64,000 nucleotides of DNA from JBBQUN01 sp963717115 (lineage in GTDB: Bacteria; Actinomycetota; Acidimicrobiia; Acidimicrobiales; SZUA-35). Both the position numbers and the translations under genes were made by a program. Position 1 is the first letter of the stretch; each line of letters opens with the position of its first letter. Where the stretch lies: assembly GCA_963717115.1 (NCBI GenBank), contig CAVQVO010000009.1, forward strand, positions 496,001 to 560,000, written 5' to 3'. Under the pieces are notes generated by a model. The model did not search any database, was not told where the DNA came from, and saw only the letters and a program-made list of their open reading frames with translations. Below, piece by piece: positions 46,841-55,188 of this stretch.

Positions 46841-47254
46841 TCAGTGGGCAGTGGTCGCCGAGGTACCACCGGCGACGCCGAGGCGAACCTCGGCCCAACG
46901 GAGGTCTTCGCGGGCGAAGGCGTCCTCGGCGTTGGCCGCCACCGCAGCCTCGGCGGCCGCCTTGTCGGCCTGGGCTGCTGCGAGGTCGATGTCGGAGGCG
47001 GCGATCGCCGCGTCGGACAGCACGGTGACCGATGTGCCGGTCACCGAGACGAACCCGGAACGGACCGCGAAGTGACGCACCGATCCGCCCGTCTCGGTCA
47101 CCCGGACCTCACTGGGCTGCAGGCTGCCGATGAACGGCTCGTGCCCGGCGAGGAACGCGATCTCGCCGCCGCCTCGGGTACGGGCGACGACCTGGGTTCC
47201 CTCACCCGAGTACAGAACGGCCTCGGGTGAGACGAATTCGACCCGGAAGGCCAT
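46841..47254 (-). CDS. atpC: ATP synthase F1 epsilon subunit
   Basis: A 137-residue epsilon subunit. The N-terminal beta-sandwich is clear (FVSPEAVLYSGEGTQVVARTRGGGEIAFLAGHEPFIGSL) and is followed by the two-helix C-terminal domain, which can block rotation. That helical part is long (AAAQADKAAAEAAVAAN...). Last gene of the atp operon; its ATG shares one base with the atpD stop (TGATG). No strong terminator is seen in the 144 bases before glpX. Confidence 0.93.
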   Translation of the reverse strand: MAFRVEFVSPEAVLYSGEGTQVVARTRGGGEIAFLAGHEPFIGSLQPSEVRVTETGGSVRHFAVRSGFVSVTGTSVTVLSDAAIAASDIDLAAAQADKAAAEAAVAANAEDAFAREDLRWAEVRLGVAGGTSATTAH

Positions 47255-48714
47255 CAGGCGCCCGCATCCTTGCGCAGCTTCTCGGCCTTCTCGCGGGCCG
47301 AGTCGGCGCCACCGACGTTGAGGAACGCCTGCTCGGGAAGGTCGTCGAGGTCGCCCTGGACGAGCGCCTCGAACGAGTCGATGGTCTCCTCGACCGGGGT
47401 GAAGATGCCGGGCAGACCGGTGAAGACCTGGGCGACGAACATCGGCTGCGACAGGAACCGCTCGACCTTGCGGGCCCGGTTGACGGTGACCCGGTCTTCC
47501 TCGGACAGCTCGTCGAGACCGAGGATGGCGATGATGTCCTGGAGCTCCTTGTAGCGCTGGAGGATCTCCTGCACGCGACGGGCCACCTGGTAGTGACGGT
47601 TGCCGACGACCTCGGGGGCGAGGATCGACGAGGTCGACGACAGCGGGTCGACGGCCGGGTAGATGCCCTTGGCGGCGATGTCACGAGACAGCTCGGTGGT
47701 GGCATCGAGGTGGGTGAAGGTGGTGAAGGGTGCCGGGTCGGTGTAGTCATCGGCGGGCACGTAGACGGCCTGCAGCGAGGTGATCGACTTGCCACCGGCG
47801 GAGGTGATGCGTTCCTGCAGCACGCCCATCTCGTCGGCGAGGGTGGGCTGGTAGCCCACGGCCGACGGCATACGACCGAGGAGGGTCGACACCTCGGAAC
47901 CGGCCTGCACGAAGCGGAAGATGTTGTCGACGAACAGCAGCACGTCCTGGCCCTGCACGTCACGGAAGTACTCGGCCATGGTGAGTGCGGACAGGGCGAT
48001 GCGGAGCCGGACACCGGGGGGCTCGTCCATCTGACCGAAGCAGAGTGCGGCCTTGGACAGCACCGAGGTCTGGCCGTCGCCCATCATGGTCTCGCCCATC
48101 TCGATGAAGAGATCGGTGCCCTCACGGGTGCGCTCGCCGACACCGGCGAACACCGACACACCGCCGTGGTTCGAAGCCACGCGGGTGATCATCTCGGTGA
48201 TGAGCACCGTCTTGCCGACGCCGGCACCGCCGAACAGGCCGATCTTGCCACCCTGGAGGTACGGGGTGAGCAGGTCGATGACCTTGATCCCGGTCTCGAG
48301 GACCTCCTTGGTCGGGGCCAGCTTGTCGAAGTCGGGGGCGTGGCGGTGGATCTCCCACCGCTCCGTGATGTCGAGCGAGTCGGCGGGCACGTCGAGCGGC
48401 TCACCCATCACGTTCCAGATGTGGCCGAGCGTGACGTCGCCCACGGGCACCGTGATGCCGTGACCGAGGTTGCGGACCGGGGTGCCACGACGGAGTCCGT
48501 CGGTCGGCTTCATGGCCACGGCGCGAACCCGGGAGTCGCCGAGCTGCTGGGCGACCTCGGCGTTGACCCGGACGGTCTCACCCGCCACGTCGATGTCGAA
48601 CTCGAGCGCCGTGTTGATCTTGGGCAGCGAGTCCGGGGGGAACTCGACGTCGACCACGGGGCCCGCGATGCCGACGATTCGGCCGTCTTTCAGCTGTGGT
48701 TCGGTGGCAGTCAT
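47254..48714 (-). CDS. atpD: ATP synthase F1 beta subunit
   Basis: The 486-residue catalytic beta subunit. The P-loop GGAGVGKT lies at 162-169; the DELSEEDR, RFLSQPMFVAQVFTG and GKYVPL-type regions of the family follow. The ATG at 48714 has AGGAGC ten bases before it; a TTG three codons further up is too near that site. The alpha-gamma-beta-epsilon order is standard. Confidence 0.97.
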   Translation of the reverse strand: MTATEPQLKDGRIVGIAGPVVDVEFPPDSLPKINTALEFDIDVAGETVRVNAEVAQQLGDSRVRAVAMKPTDGLRRGTPVRNLGHGITVPVGDVTLGHIWNVMGEPLDVPADSLDITERWEIHRHAPDFDKLAPTKEVLETGIKVIDLLTPYLQGGKIGLFGGAGVGKTVLITEMITRVASNHGGVSVFAGVGERTREGTDLFIEMGETMMGDGQTSVLSKAALCFGQMDEPPGVRLRIALSALTMAEYFRDVQGQDVLLFVDNIFRFVQAGSEVSTLLGRMPSAVGYQPTLADEMGVLQERITSAGGKSITSLQAVYVPADDYTDPAPFTTFTHLDATTELSRDIAAKGIYPAVDPLSSTSSILAPEVVGNRHYQVARRVQEILQRYKELQDIIAILGLDELSEEDRVTVNRARKVERFLSQPMFVAQVFTGLPGIFTPVEETIDSFEALVQGDLDDLPEQAFLNVGGADSAREKAEKLRKDAGA

Positions 48715-48780
48715 GGGGTGCAATGCTCCTGGATGCTGGTGAGGCGAGGCTGGTGAGAAGAGGGGTGCCGAGGCCGAGCC

Positions 48781-49767
48781 TCAGGTCTCGGCGTGACGGT
48801 GTTCTTGGCGCCCGAGGTGCTCGGGGAAGATGTGGGCCGGCTGCAGATGGTCGAGCATGTAGTCGTCGTCTTCGGTCTGATCGGCGCTGAGGGACTCCGC
48901 ACCGCTGACGATCTCCATGATCTCGGTGGTGATCGATTCCTGGCGAGCCCGGTTCATGATCCGGGAGAGCTTGATGATGAGCTCCTCGGCGTTCTCGGTC
49001 GCCGCCTTCATGGCCCGCTGGCGGTTGGCGTGCTCGGAGGCCGCAGCGTCGAGCAGCGCCGTGAAGAGCCGAGCCTCGACGTAGCGAGGCAGGAGGTCTT
49101 CGAGCACGCCCTCGGCGGAGGGTTCGAAATCGAAGCTGGCCAGCGCGGCGGCATCGCCGCTGCCGGCGATGGTCTCGGTTGATTCGAGCGGCAGGAAGCG
49201 CCGGACCACCGCGGTCTGCGTGCCCATCGACACGAACTCGGTGTAGATCAGCTCGACCTGATCGACTTCGCCGCTGTCGAAGAGCTGGCGAACCCGCCGG
49301 GCGATCGCCCGGGCGTTCTCGTAGGTCGGGCTGCCGGTGAATCCCTCGAAGTGGGTGTCGATGGCGAAGCCCCGGAACCCGAAGTAGTCCCTGGTCTTCT
49401 TGCCGACGCTGACGATGCGATAGTCGCCGCCTTCGGCCCGAAGCGCCTGGATCTCACGCTCGGCGGCCCGGAACACCTGGGCGTTGTAGGGGCCGGCGAA
49501 TCCACGGTCGCCGGCGCAGACCACGAAGGCCACGCGCTCGATCCGCTCGGCCTTCCGCAGAAGCGGGTGGTCGACCGCAGCGCCGCTCGCCGCGAGGTTC
49601 TCGATGACGCCGGTGAGCTGTTCGGAGTAGGGGCGAGCGGCCGCGGCCCGACGCTGCGCCTGGGCAACCCGGGTCGCGGCGATGAGCTCCTGGGCCCTCG
49701 TGATCTTCTTGGTGTTCTTGACGCTGCCGATTCGGCGACGAAGAACGCGTTCGGCTCCACCCGGCAT
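48781..49767 (-). CDS. atpG: ATP synthase F1 gamma subunit
   Basis: The 328-residue rotor stalk. The N-terminal coiled-coil helix (RVLRRRIGSVKNTKKITRAQELIAA) and the C-terminal helix (NRQRAMKAATENAEELI...RARQESITTEIMEIVSGAESL) embed in the alpha-beta hexamer. About 30 residues follow the point where most gamma subunits end: an acidic, then His-rich tail (DQTEDDDYMLDHLQPAHIFPEH). This extension is not in the textbook subunit and could touch epsilon or b. Six bases separate it from atpA. Confidence 0.95.
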   Translation of the reverse strand: MPGGAERVLRRRIGSVKNTKKITRAQELIAATRVAQAQRRAAAARPYSEQLTGVIENLAASGAAVDHPLLRKAERIERVAFVVCAGDRGFAGPYNAQVFRAAEREIQALRAEGGDYRIVSVGKKTRDYFGFRGFAIDTHFEGFTGSPTYENARAIARRVRQLFDSGEVDQVELIYTEFVSMGTQTAVVRRFLPLESTETIAGSGDAAALASFDFEPSAEGVLEDLLPRYVEARLFTALLDAAASEHANRQRAMKAATENAEELIIKLSRIMNRARQESITTEIMEIVSGAESLSADQTEDDDYMLDHLQPAHIFPEHLGRQEHRHAET

Positions 49768-49773
49768 CGGCGA

Positions 49774-51393
49774 TCAGTCCTTGACTCGGCTGACGTCTTC
49801 TTCGGGCAGCGTGCGGGAGGAATCGACCATCTTGGTCGAGGCCTCGCCCTGCGCCGTCGCCTCGGGTGCCTCCTTGGAGCCACCCGACGACACGAAGGAG
49901 TCGGTGTACTGACCGATGGCGGCCTCGAGGGCTTCCTCGTCCTGCACCTGGCCGGTGTCGACGATGTGCTGGAGCTGGTCGGCGTGACGGCTGCGGAACC
50001 AGTCGAGCAGACCGATCTCGTAGCGTCCGACGTCGGCGACATCGACCTTGTCGAGGTAGCCGCGGGTTCCGGCGTAGAGCACCACGACCTGTTCCTGGAC
50101 CGGCACGGGGGTGTTGATGCCCTGCTTGAGCAGTTCGGTGAGGCGGTAGCCCCGGTCGAGCTGGGCCTGGGACACGGCGTCGAGATCGGACCCGAATGCT
50201 GCGAAGGCCGCGAGCTCACGGAACTGCTGGAGGTCGGACTTGAGGGTGCCGACGGCGGCCTTCATGGCCTTGATCTGGGCGGCCGACCCCACTCGGGAGA
50301 CCGAGATGCCCACGTCGACCGCAGGGCGGATACCCGACTTGAAGAGATCGTCCTGGAGGTAGATCTGACCGTCGGTGATCGAGATGACGTTGGTCGGGAT
50401 GAAGGCCGAGACGTCGCCGGCCTTGGTCTCGATGACGGGCAGGGCGGTCAGCGAACCGGCGCCACGCTCGTCGGAGAGCTTGGCGGCCCGTTCGAGCAGG
50501 CGGCTGTGGAGGTAGAAGACGTCGCCGGGGAACGCTTCACGGCCCGGCGGGCGGCGGAGCAGCAGCGACACCTGGCGATAGGCCTCGGCCTGCTTCGAGA
50601 GGTCGTCGTAGATCGCCAGGCCGTGCTCGCCGTTCTCCATCCAGTGCTGACCCATGGCGCAACCCGAGTAGGGAGCGAGGTACTTGAACGGGGCCGGGTC
50701 GGAGGCCGCGGCAACGACGACGACGGTGTACTCCATGGCGCCGAAGCCCCGGAGGATCTCGACGGTCTGGGCCACGGTCGAGGCCTTCTGGCCGACGGCG
50801 ACGTAGACGCACTTCACGCCGAGGCCCTTCTGGGCCAGGATCGTGTCGATGGCGATGGTGGTCTTGCCGGTCTTGCGGTCACCGATGATCAGCTCGCGCT
50901 GGCCCCGGCCGATCGGGATCAGGGAGTCGACGGCCTTGATGCCGGTCTGCATCGGCTCGTGTACCGGCTTGCGACCGGTGATGCCGGGGGCCTGGATCTC
51001 CATGCGGCGAAGCTGCACGTTGGTCAGGGGGCCCTTGCCGTCGATCGGCTCGCCCAACACGTTGAGCACCCGACCGAGAACGCCGTCGCCGACCGGGATC
51101 GAGAGGATCTCGCCCGTGGATTCGACGGCCTGGCCCTCTTGGATCGCGTCGACGTCGCCGAGCACGACGGCACCGATCGAGTCCTCGTCGAGGTTCAGGG
51201 CGAGACCGATCGTGCCGTCTTCGAAACGGAGCATCTCGTTGACGGCGGCGTCGGGCAGACCGCTCACCCGAGCGATGCCGTCGCCGACTTCGATGACTCG
51301 ACCGACGCTCTTGCTGGCGAGGTCGGACTCGTACGAATCGAGATTCTTCTGTAGCGCCGCAGTGATGTCGGCTGGATCAAACGAAAGTGCCAT
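49774..51393 (-). CDS. atpA: ATP synthase F1 alpha subunit
   Basis: The 539-residue regulatory alpha subunit. Walker A GDRKTGKT is at 171-178; SGCAMGQHW, VSRVGSAAQIKAMK and the AAFGSDLDAVSQAQLDRG stretch follow the family. The C-terminus carries about 30 extra residues rich in Ser, Glu and Thr. The ATG follows a GAGGAAG site. Together with beta it forms the F1 hexamer. Confidence 0.97.
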   Translation of the reverse strand: MALSFDPADITAALQKNLDSYESDLASKSVGRVIEVGDGIARVSGLPDAAVNEMLRFEDGTIGLALNLDEDSIGAVVLGDVDAIQEGQAVESTGEILSIPVGDGVLGRVLNVLGEPIDGKGPLTNVQLRRMEIQAPGITGRKPVHEPMQTGIKAVDSLIPIGRGQRELIIGDRKTGKTTIAIDTILAQKGLGVKCVYVAVGQKASTVAQTVEILRGFGAMEYTVVVVAAASDPAPFKYLAPYSGCAMGQHWMENGEHGLAIYDDLSKQAEAYRQVSLLLRRPPGREAFPGDVFYLHSRLLERAAKLSDERGAGSLTALPVIETKAGDVSAFIPTNVISITDGQIYLQDDLFKSGIRPAVDVGISVSRVGSAAQIKAMKAAVGTLKSDLQQFRELAAFAAFGSDLDAVSQAQLDRGYRLTELLKQGINTPVPVQEQVVVLYAGTRGYLDKVDVADVGRYEIGLLDWFRSRHADQLQHIVDTGQVQDEEALEAAIGQYTDSFVSSGGSKEAPEATAQGEASTKMVDSSRTLPEEDVSRVKD

Positions 51394-51424
51394 GTGAGTT
51401 TCTTCCTCTAACAGGTCGAGGCGC

Positions 51425-51949
51425 CTACAGAACTTCGCGCATCTTGTTCAGGCGGGTACGGAGCGAGCCGTCGATCACGGCGTCACCAATGGTGGTGACG
51501 GCGCCGCCGACGACGGTGGCATCGACCACGACCTGGAGTTCCACGTCGTTGCCGGTCTGGGTCTTGAGCGCTTGAGCCAGGCGCGTCTGCTGGTCGGCGG
51601 TGAGGGGAACCGCGGTCCGCACCGTGGCGACCGACCGGCCGGAACCGGCGGCGGCCTTGGTGATGAACTGGTCGACGATCTCGGAGAGCTGGCCACCGCG
51701 GCCCGAGGTGACGATCATGCCGACGAGGGCCCGGGTGGTGTCGGAGGACCGCCCGCCGAGGAGGTCGTCGACGATCTGGCCCCGGATCGCTGCCGGGAGC
51801 AGACGATTCGAGAGCGAGTCGTGGAGGTCGTCGTTGCCGGCGACCGCCCGCGCGAACTCGGCGAGCTCACTCTTGACGACCTCGATGTTGCCGTCGGCCT
51901 GGACGACGGCCAGGAGGGCGTCGGCGTAACCTTCGGTTGAGTCAGACAT
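51425..51949 (-). CDS. atpH: ATP synthase F1 delta subunit
   Basis: A 174-residue delta subunit, the peripheral link between alpha and the b stalk. The six-helix N-terminal domain starts EGYADALLAVVQADG, and the C-terminal part has the family stretch VPLTADQQTRLAQALKTQTGNDVELQVVVDATVVGG. Unlike the mycobacterial operon, delta is a separate protein here, not fused to a b subunit. Confidence 0.94.
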   Translation of the reverse strand: MSDSTEGYADALLAVVQADGNIEVVKSELAEFARAVAGNDDLHDSLSNRLLPAAIRGQIVDDLLGGRSSDTTRALVGMIVTSGRGGQLSEIVDQFITKAAAGSGRSVATVRTAVPLTADQQTRLAQALKTQTGNDVELQVVVDATVVGGAVTTIGDAVIDGSLRTRLNKMREVL

Positions 51950-51976
51950 GCGAATGCTCCGTGTGGGGATCGGCGA

Positions 51977-52513
51977 TCAGCTCTTGGTGAGCTGGCCGAC
52001 CTGGCTGATATAGGACTCGATCAGGGCGTCGTGGGCTGCGGCGTCGAGGGCATCGGCGATGACGGCCTCGGTGGCCCCACGGGTGAGTCGAGCCACCTCT
52101 TCGGTGATGTCGGCGAGCGCCTGACGCTTGGCCGTCTCGGCGTCGGCCACCGCACGGGCCTTCAGGGCTGCGGCGTCGGCGTGGGCCTTGGCCACCAGAT
52201 CGACCTTGAGCCGTTCGGCGGTCTCGACCGCTTCGCGGCGCAGGCGATCGGCCTCGGCGTCGACGTCGGGCAGATCGGCGGTCGAGGCCGAAAGCGCCGA
52301 CTGGGCCTCGACCCGGGCCGCCTCGGCCTCGGCCAATTCGGTGCGGATCCGGTTGGTCCGAGCCTCCATGACCTTCTTGATGGCCGGGACGCCCTTCATG
52401 AAGAAGGGGATCATCAGCACGAAGAAGGCGAGCGAGCCCCAGTAGACCTCGTTGATGTCGCCGGCGAGATGGACGCCGTTCGGCCCTTCGGCAGCAAGCA
52501 GTTCGAACATCAC
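51977..52513 (-). CDS. atpF: ATP synthase Fo b subunit (second copy)
   Basis: A 178-residue b-type stalk subunit: one N-terminal membrane helix (YWGSLAFFVLMIPFFMKGVPAI, about 24-46) and a long charged coiled coil. Compared with the neighbouring b gene it has two Ala-rich heptad blocks and a different C-terminus (ALDAAAHDALIESYISQVGQL), which resembles the delta-binding end. Only 7 bases separate the two b genes, so they are co-expressed and probably form a b-b' heterodimer. Confidence 0.88.
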   Translation of the reverse strand: MMFELLAAEGPNGVHLAGDINEVYWGSLAFFVLMIPFFMKGVPAIKKVMEARTNRIRTELAEAEAARVEAQSALSASTADLPDVDAEADRLRREAVETAERLKVDLVAKAHADAAALKARAVADAETAKRQALADITEEVARLTRGATEAVIADALDAAAHDALIESYISQVGQLTKS

Positions 52514-52520
52514 GACCTCA

Positions 52521-53054
52521 TCAGTTCGGGTTCTCGAGGAACCGATTGACGCTGGGCTGCGCGGCAGCGGCGTCGACCGGGCGATTCATGACACGGGAAG
52601 CAGCCTGGGTGGCGAGCGCCGCGATCTGGGGTTGGACGCCGGCGAGCGCCTGGGTGCGGGCCGCCGCGATCTCGGCATCGATCTCGGCCTTCATGGCGGC
52701 GACCTCGGCCTCGGCGTCGGCCATGATGCGGGCCCGCTCGGTGTCGGCTTCGGCCCGAGCGGCGTCGACCACCGCGGCGGCCTCGACCCGGACCTCGGCC
52801 AACTGGTCATCGACCTCGCCGGCTGCCGATCCCGCCAGGGATCGGGCCTTGTCGGCGGCGTCGAGGTCGGCGCGAATCCGATCGGCGCGTTCGTCCATGA
52901 CGCGCTTGACCGGGGGAAGCAGCACGAACTTGATCAGCGCCCACAGGGCGAAGAAACAGATCGCACCCCAGAACAGCTCGTTCGAGGTTGGCAGGATCGG
53001 GTTGGCGGCCTCTTCGGCCACGTCCCCTGCCTCGGTCGCAAGAAGGGTGAGCAC
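52521..53054 (-). CDS. atpF: ATP synthase Fo b subunit (first copy)
   Basis: A 177-residue b-type subunit with one membrane helix (ELFWGAICFFALWALIKFVLLPPVKRVM, about 26-53), then a long coiled coil. The LPPVKRVMDERADRI after the helix is typical of b. The GTG start gives a 25-residue outside segment with TEAGDVAEEAANP. It follows atpE by 11 bases. The paralogue next door differs enough to be an old duplication. Confidence 0.9.
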   Translation of the reverse strand: MLTLLATEAGDVAEEAANPILPTSNELFWGAICFFALWALIKFVLLPPVKRVMDERADRIRADLDAADKARSLAGSAAGEVDDQLAEVRVEAAAVVDAARAEADTERARIMADAEAEVAAMKAEIDAEIAAARTQALAGVQPQIAALATQAASRVMNRPVDAAAAQPSVNRFLENPN

Positions 53055-53065
53055 AGGCTGACCCC

Positions 53066-53365
53066 TCAGGCGAACTTGAGCAGAATGAAGACCACGAAGC
53101 CGATGAGGGCGAGGGCCTCGGTGAAGGCGATACCGAGGAACATGGTGGTCTGGACCTGACCGGCCGATTCGGGCTGGCGGGCCATGGCCTGGACGGCCTG
53201 ACCGACCAGGTAGCCGATGCCGATGCCGGGGCCGATGGCGGCGAGACCGTAGGCGAAGCCGGCGCTGCCTGCACCGGCGGTTGCCTTGGCGGCGTCGGCG
53301 TCGCTGGTCGCTGCGTCGGCGGCGATCTCGACGATGTGAGCTGCGGTACTAGCAAGGGCGCTCAT
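53066..53365 (-). CDS. atpE: ATP synthase Fo c subunit
   Basis: The 99-residue proteolipid of the c ring. Both helices are clear: the glycine motif GPGIGIGYLVG, the RQP loop (63-65) and the ion-binding Glu83 in FTEALALIG. The lack of the Na-site Gln/Ser pattern suggests proton coupling, although this cannot be certain by eye. An N-terminal extension of about 30 Ala/Asp-rich residues precedes the first helix and may be a leader or an outer loop. Confidence 0.93.
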   Translation of the reverse strand: MSALASTAAHIVEIAADAATSDADAAKATAGAGSAGFAYGLAAIGPGIGIGYLVGQAVQAMARQPESAGQVQTTMFLGIAFTEALALIGFVVFILLKFA

Positions 53366-53466
53366 TGGCTGATGCTCTCCTGTGTCAAAGACGCTCCGAC
53401 GGTTGCGAAGCGTTGCTGTTCTGCCCGGGGGCGAGAAGGGGTTGGGTGGGTTGCTTGCGAAGGGGT

Positions 53467-53486
53467 GGCACCGCGGAACCGGTGCC
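53467..53486 (-). promoter_or_regulatory. Hairpin in the atpB-atpE gap
   Basis: GGCACCG (53467-53473) pairs with CGGTGCC (53480-53486) over a six-base loop. The 144-base gap between atpB and atpE is the longest inside the operon. A hairpin here could set atpE expression by RNA processing or by shielding the start region, since c is needed in about tenfold excess over a. Role inferred. Confidence 0.35.
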
Positions 53487-53509
53487 GGGCGGGGTTCAGA
53501 GTGGTGCGA

Positions 53510-54268
53510 TCAGTGGTGCGGGTGCAGCGACAGCGAGATGTACACGGCGGTGAGCAGGCTGAAGACGAAGGCCTGGATGAGCGAGACCATGATCTCGAAG
53601 GCGGTCAGTGCGACCAGGGTGGCGAAGCTGAAGGGGAGGACGGCGATCAGCGCCGACTGCTGCCAGAGGGCGATGCACAACACGCCGAAGGTGACGAGCA
53701 GGATGTGGCCGGCGAGCATGTTGGCGAAGAGACGGACGGCGAGACCGAAGGGCCGGAGCAGGAAGGTCGAGAGGAACTCGATCGGGGTGACGAGGATGTA
53801 GAGCGCCGTTGGCACGCCGGGAGGGAACAGCGACGACTTCATGAAGCCGCCGAAGCCCTGCGACTTGATCCCGACGGCGATGAAGGTGACCCAGGCCGTG
53901 AGGGCCAGCACGATCGGGTTGGCCATGCGGGCGTTGGCGGGCATCTGGAAGGTGGGGATGACCTCGAAGATGTTGCCGAAGAAGACGAAGAGGAAGATGC
54001 TCAGCAGCAGCGGCAGGTACTTCATGCCGTCGGGCCCGATGGCCGACTGGACGACCTGCTTCTCGACGAACCCGACGGTGCTCTCGACGATGTTCTGCAG
54101 CCCGCTCGGGACGAGTTCCTTCTTCGACAACAGGAACAGCACGGTGGGGATCAGCACCGCCAACACGCTGATGAGTGCGATCTTGTTGAACATGAAGATC
54201 GTGTCGTCACCGAAGTACGCCGGCCATTCGACGAGGTTCTCGATGGGGGGAAATTCCAGAGCGAACAC
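53510..54268 (-). CDS. atpB: ATP synthase Fo a subunit
   Basis: A 252-residue a subunit, with about five or six helices. The essential Arg lies in LRPFGLAVRLFANMLAGH, and the late SFATLVALTAFEIMVSLIQAFVF helix follows the family. It forms the proton half-channels next to the c ring. The ATG is close to the standard start; two helices and the Glu/Asn-rich segment LVEWPAYFGDDTIFMFNKIALI begin the protein. Confidence 0.95.
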   Translation of the reverse strand: MFALEFPPIENLVEWPAYFGDDTIFMFNKIALISVLAVLIPTVLFLLSKKELVPSGLQNIVESTVGFVEKQVVQSAIGPDGMKYLPLLLSIFLFVFFGNIFEVIPTFQMPANARMANPIVLALTAWVTFIAVGIKSQGFGGFMKSSLFPPGVPTALYILVTPIEFLSTFLLRPFGLAVRLFANMLAGHILLVTFGVLCIALWQQSALIAVLPFSFATLVALTAFEIMVSLIQAFVFSLLTAVYISLSLHPHH

Positions 54269-54290
54269 TGAGGTACTCCTTGAAGGCTCT

Positions 54291-54749
54291 TCAGCGACGA
54301 CCGGCGGCGACCGGGCGGGAGGTGGTACGGGGTTTGAGACCGGGGAAGGCCAGTGAGGCCGAGATGAAGCGAAGCTCCCAGACCAGAAGACCCAGATGCG
54401 TGGCGATGAGCGTAACGCCGAGGGGGACCATGGCGACCCAGGACTGATCCTTGACCGCCCACACCGCGGCGAACATGAGGCCGAGCCGCATCACGTAACC
54501 GCCGAGTGCGGCCGAGGCGACGAGGGCGAACGAGATGCGTGCGGCCCAGGCGAGCAGCAGGGCCGAGAGCAAGAAGTTGACGAGCACGATCGCCATGGCG
54601 AAGGCCACCGACGCTGCGCCGTCGGCCCCGGCGACGGCCGCGCCGATCAGGACACCGATGGGTACGAACGGCAGGCCACGACGGACCATGTCGATCGCGA
54701 CCTCGGCCGCCGGGGAGGGACCCTCGAGACGGTCGACCGCCAGGGTCAT
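54291..54749 (-). CDS. AtpI-like membrane protein of the ATP synthase operon
   Basis: A 152-residue protein with four hydrophobic helices (for example VPIGVLIGAAVAGADG and VAFAMAIVLVNFLLSALLLAW). Position between atpZ-like and atpB and its size suggest the 'subunit I' slot, whose proteins help c-ring assembly, but the sequence itself is not close to classical AtpI. Its ATG overlaps the stop of the preceding gene by four bases, so translation is coupled. Confidence 0.7.
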   Translation of the reverse strand: MTLAVDRLEGPSPAAEVAIDMVRRGLPFVPIGVLIGAAVAGADGAASVAFAMAIVLVNFLLSALLLAWAARISFALVASAALGGYVMRLGLMFAAVWAVKDQSWVAMVPLGVTLIATHLGLLVWELRFISASLAFPGLKPRTTSRPVAAGRR

Positions 54750-55054
54750 GAGCCGGCCTCGCCGAGGCGGGCGGCTTGGGCGAGGAGCGCCTCCCGCTCG
54801 GCCTTGGCGGCGTCTCGGCGGGACTCGAGTCGGGCGATGTCGGCCCGGTATCGGTAGTAGAGCGAGAGGGCTGCTCCGGCGAAACCGGCCACGGTGGCCA
54901 CCACGGCGATCCAGGGCGTCGAGCCGAGCTGGGCATCGACCCACAGACCGAACAGACCGAACAGCACCGCGGACAGCACGAGTTCGTACGAACCGGCACT
55001 CGACTGGAATTGTTCGGTCACGTTGGGCTGCTTGGCGTCCACGGTTGGTCTCAC
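54746..55054 (-). CDS. AtpZ/AtpI family protein
   Basis: A 102-residue protein with two helices (YELVLSAVLFGLFGLWVDAQLG and TPWIAVVATVAGFAGAALSLYYRY) and a charged tail. The hairpin with GLWVDAQLGSTPW between helices is the AtpZ (F1Fo assembly or ion-handling) pattern. First gene of the atp operon. A GTG at 55054 is used; another GTG four codons later is possible. A promoter-like sequence is found 35 bases upstream. Confidence 0.78.
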   Translation of the reverse strand: MRPTVDAKQPNVTEQFQSSAGSYELVLSAVLFGLFGLWVDAQLGSTPWIAVVATVAGFAGAALSLYYRYRADIARLESRRDAAKAEREALLAQAARLGEAGS

Positions 55055-55088
55055 GTCAAAAGCCGGGCCTCACACCCGAACGGCCAGA

Positions 55089-55117
55089 ACCCTATTTGTC
55101 AGGGCCCGAACATGCAA
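55089..55117 (-). promoter_or_regulatory. Candidate promoter of the atp operon
   Basis: On the minus strand TTGCAT (55112-55117) and TAGGGT (55089-55094) are separated by 17 bases, the best spacing for a housekeeping sigma factor. The -10 end lies 35 bases before the first atp start. It is the only such pair I found in the 134-base wecA-atpZ gap. Not proven. Confidence 0.42.
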
Positions 55118-55188
55118 CCTCCGAGCGTGTTCGTCGGTCACGATCTCGGCCTCTCAGCGTGCTCGCAGCGTCGTCGCACGACCCCGAT

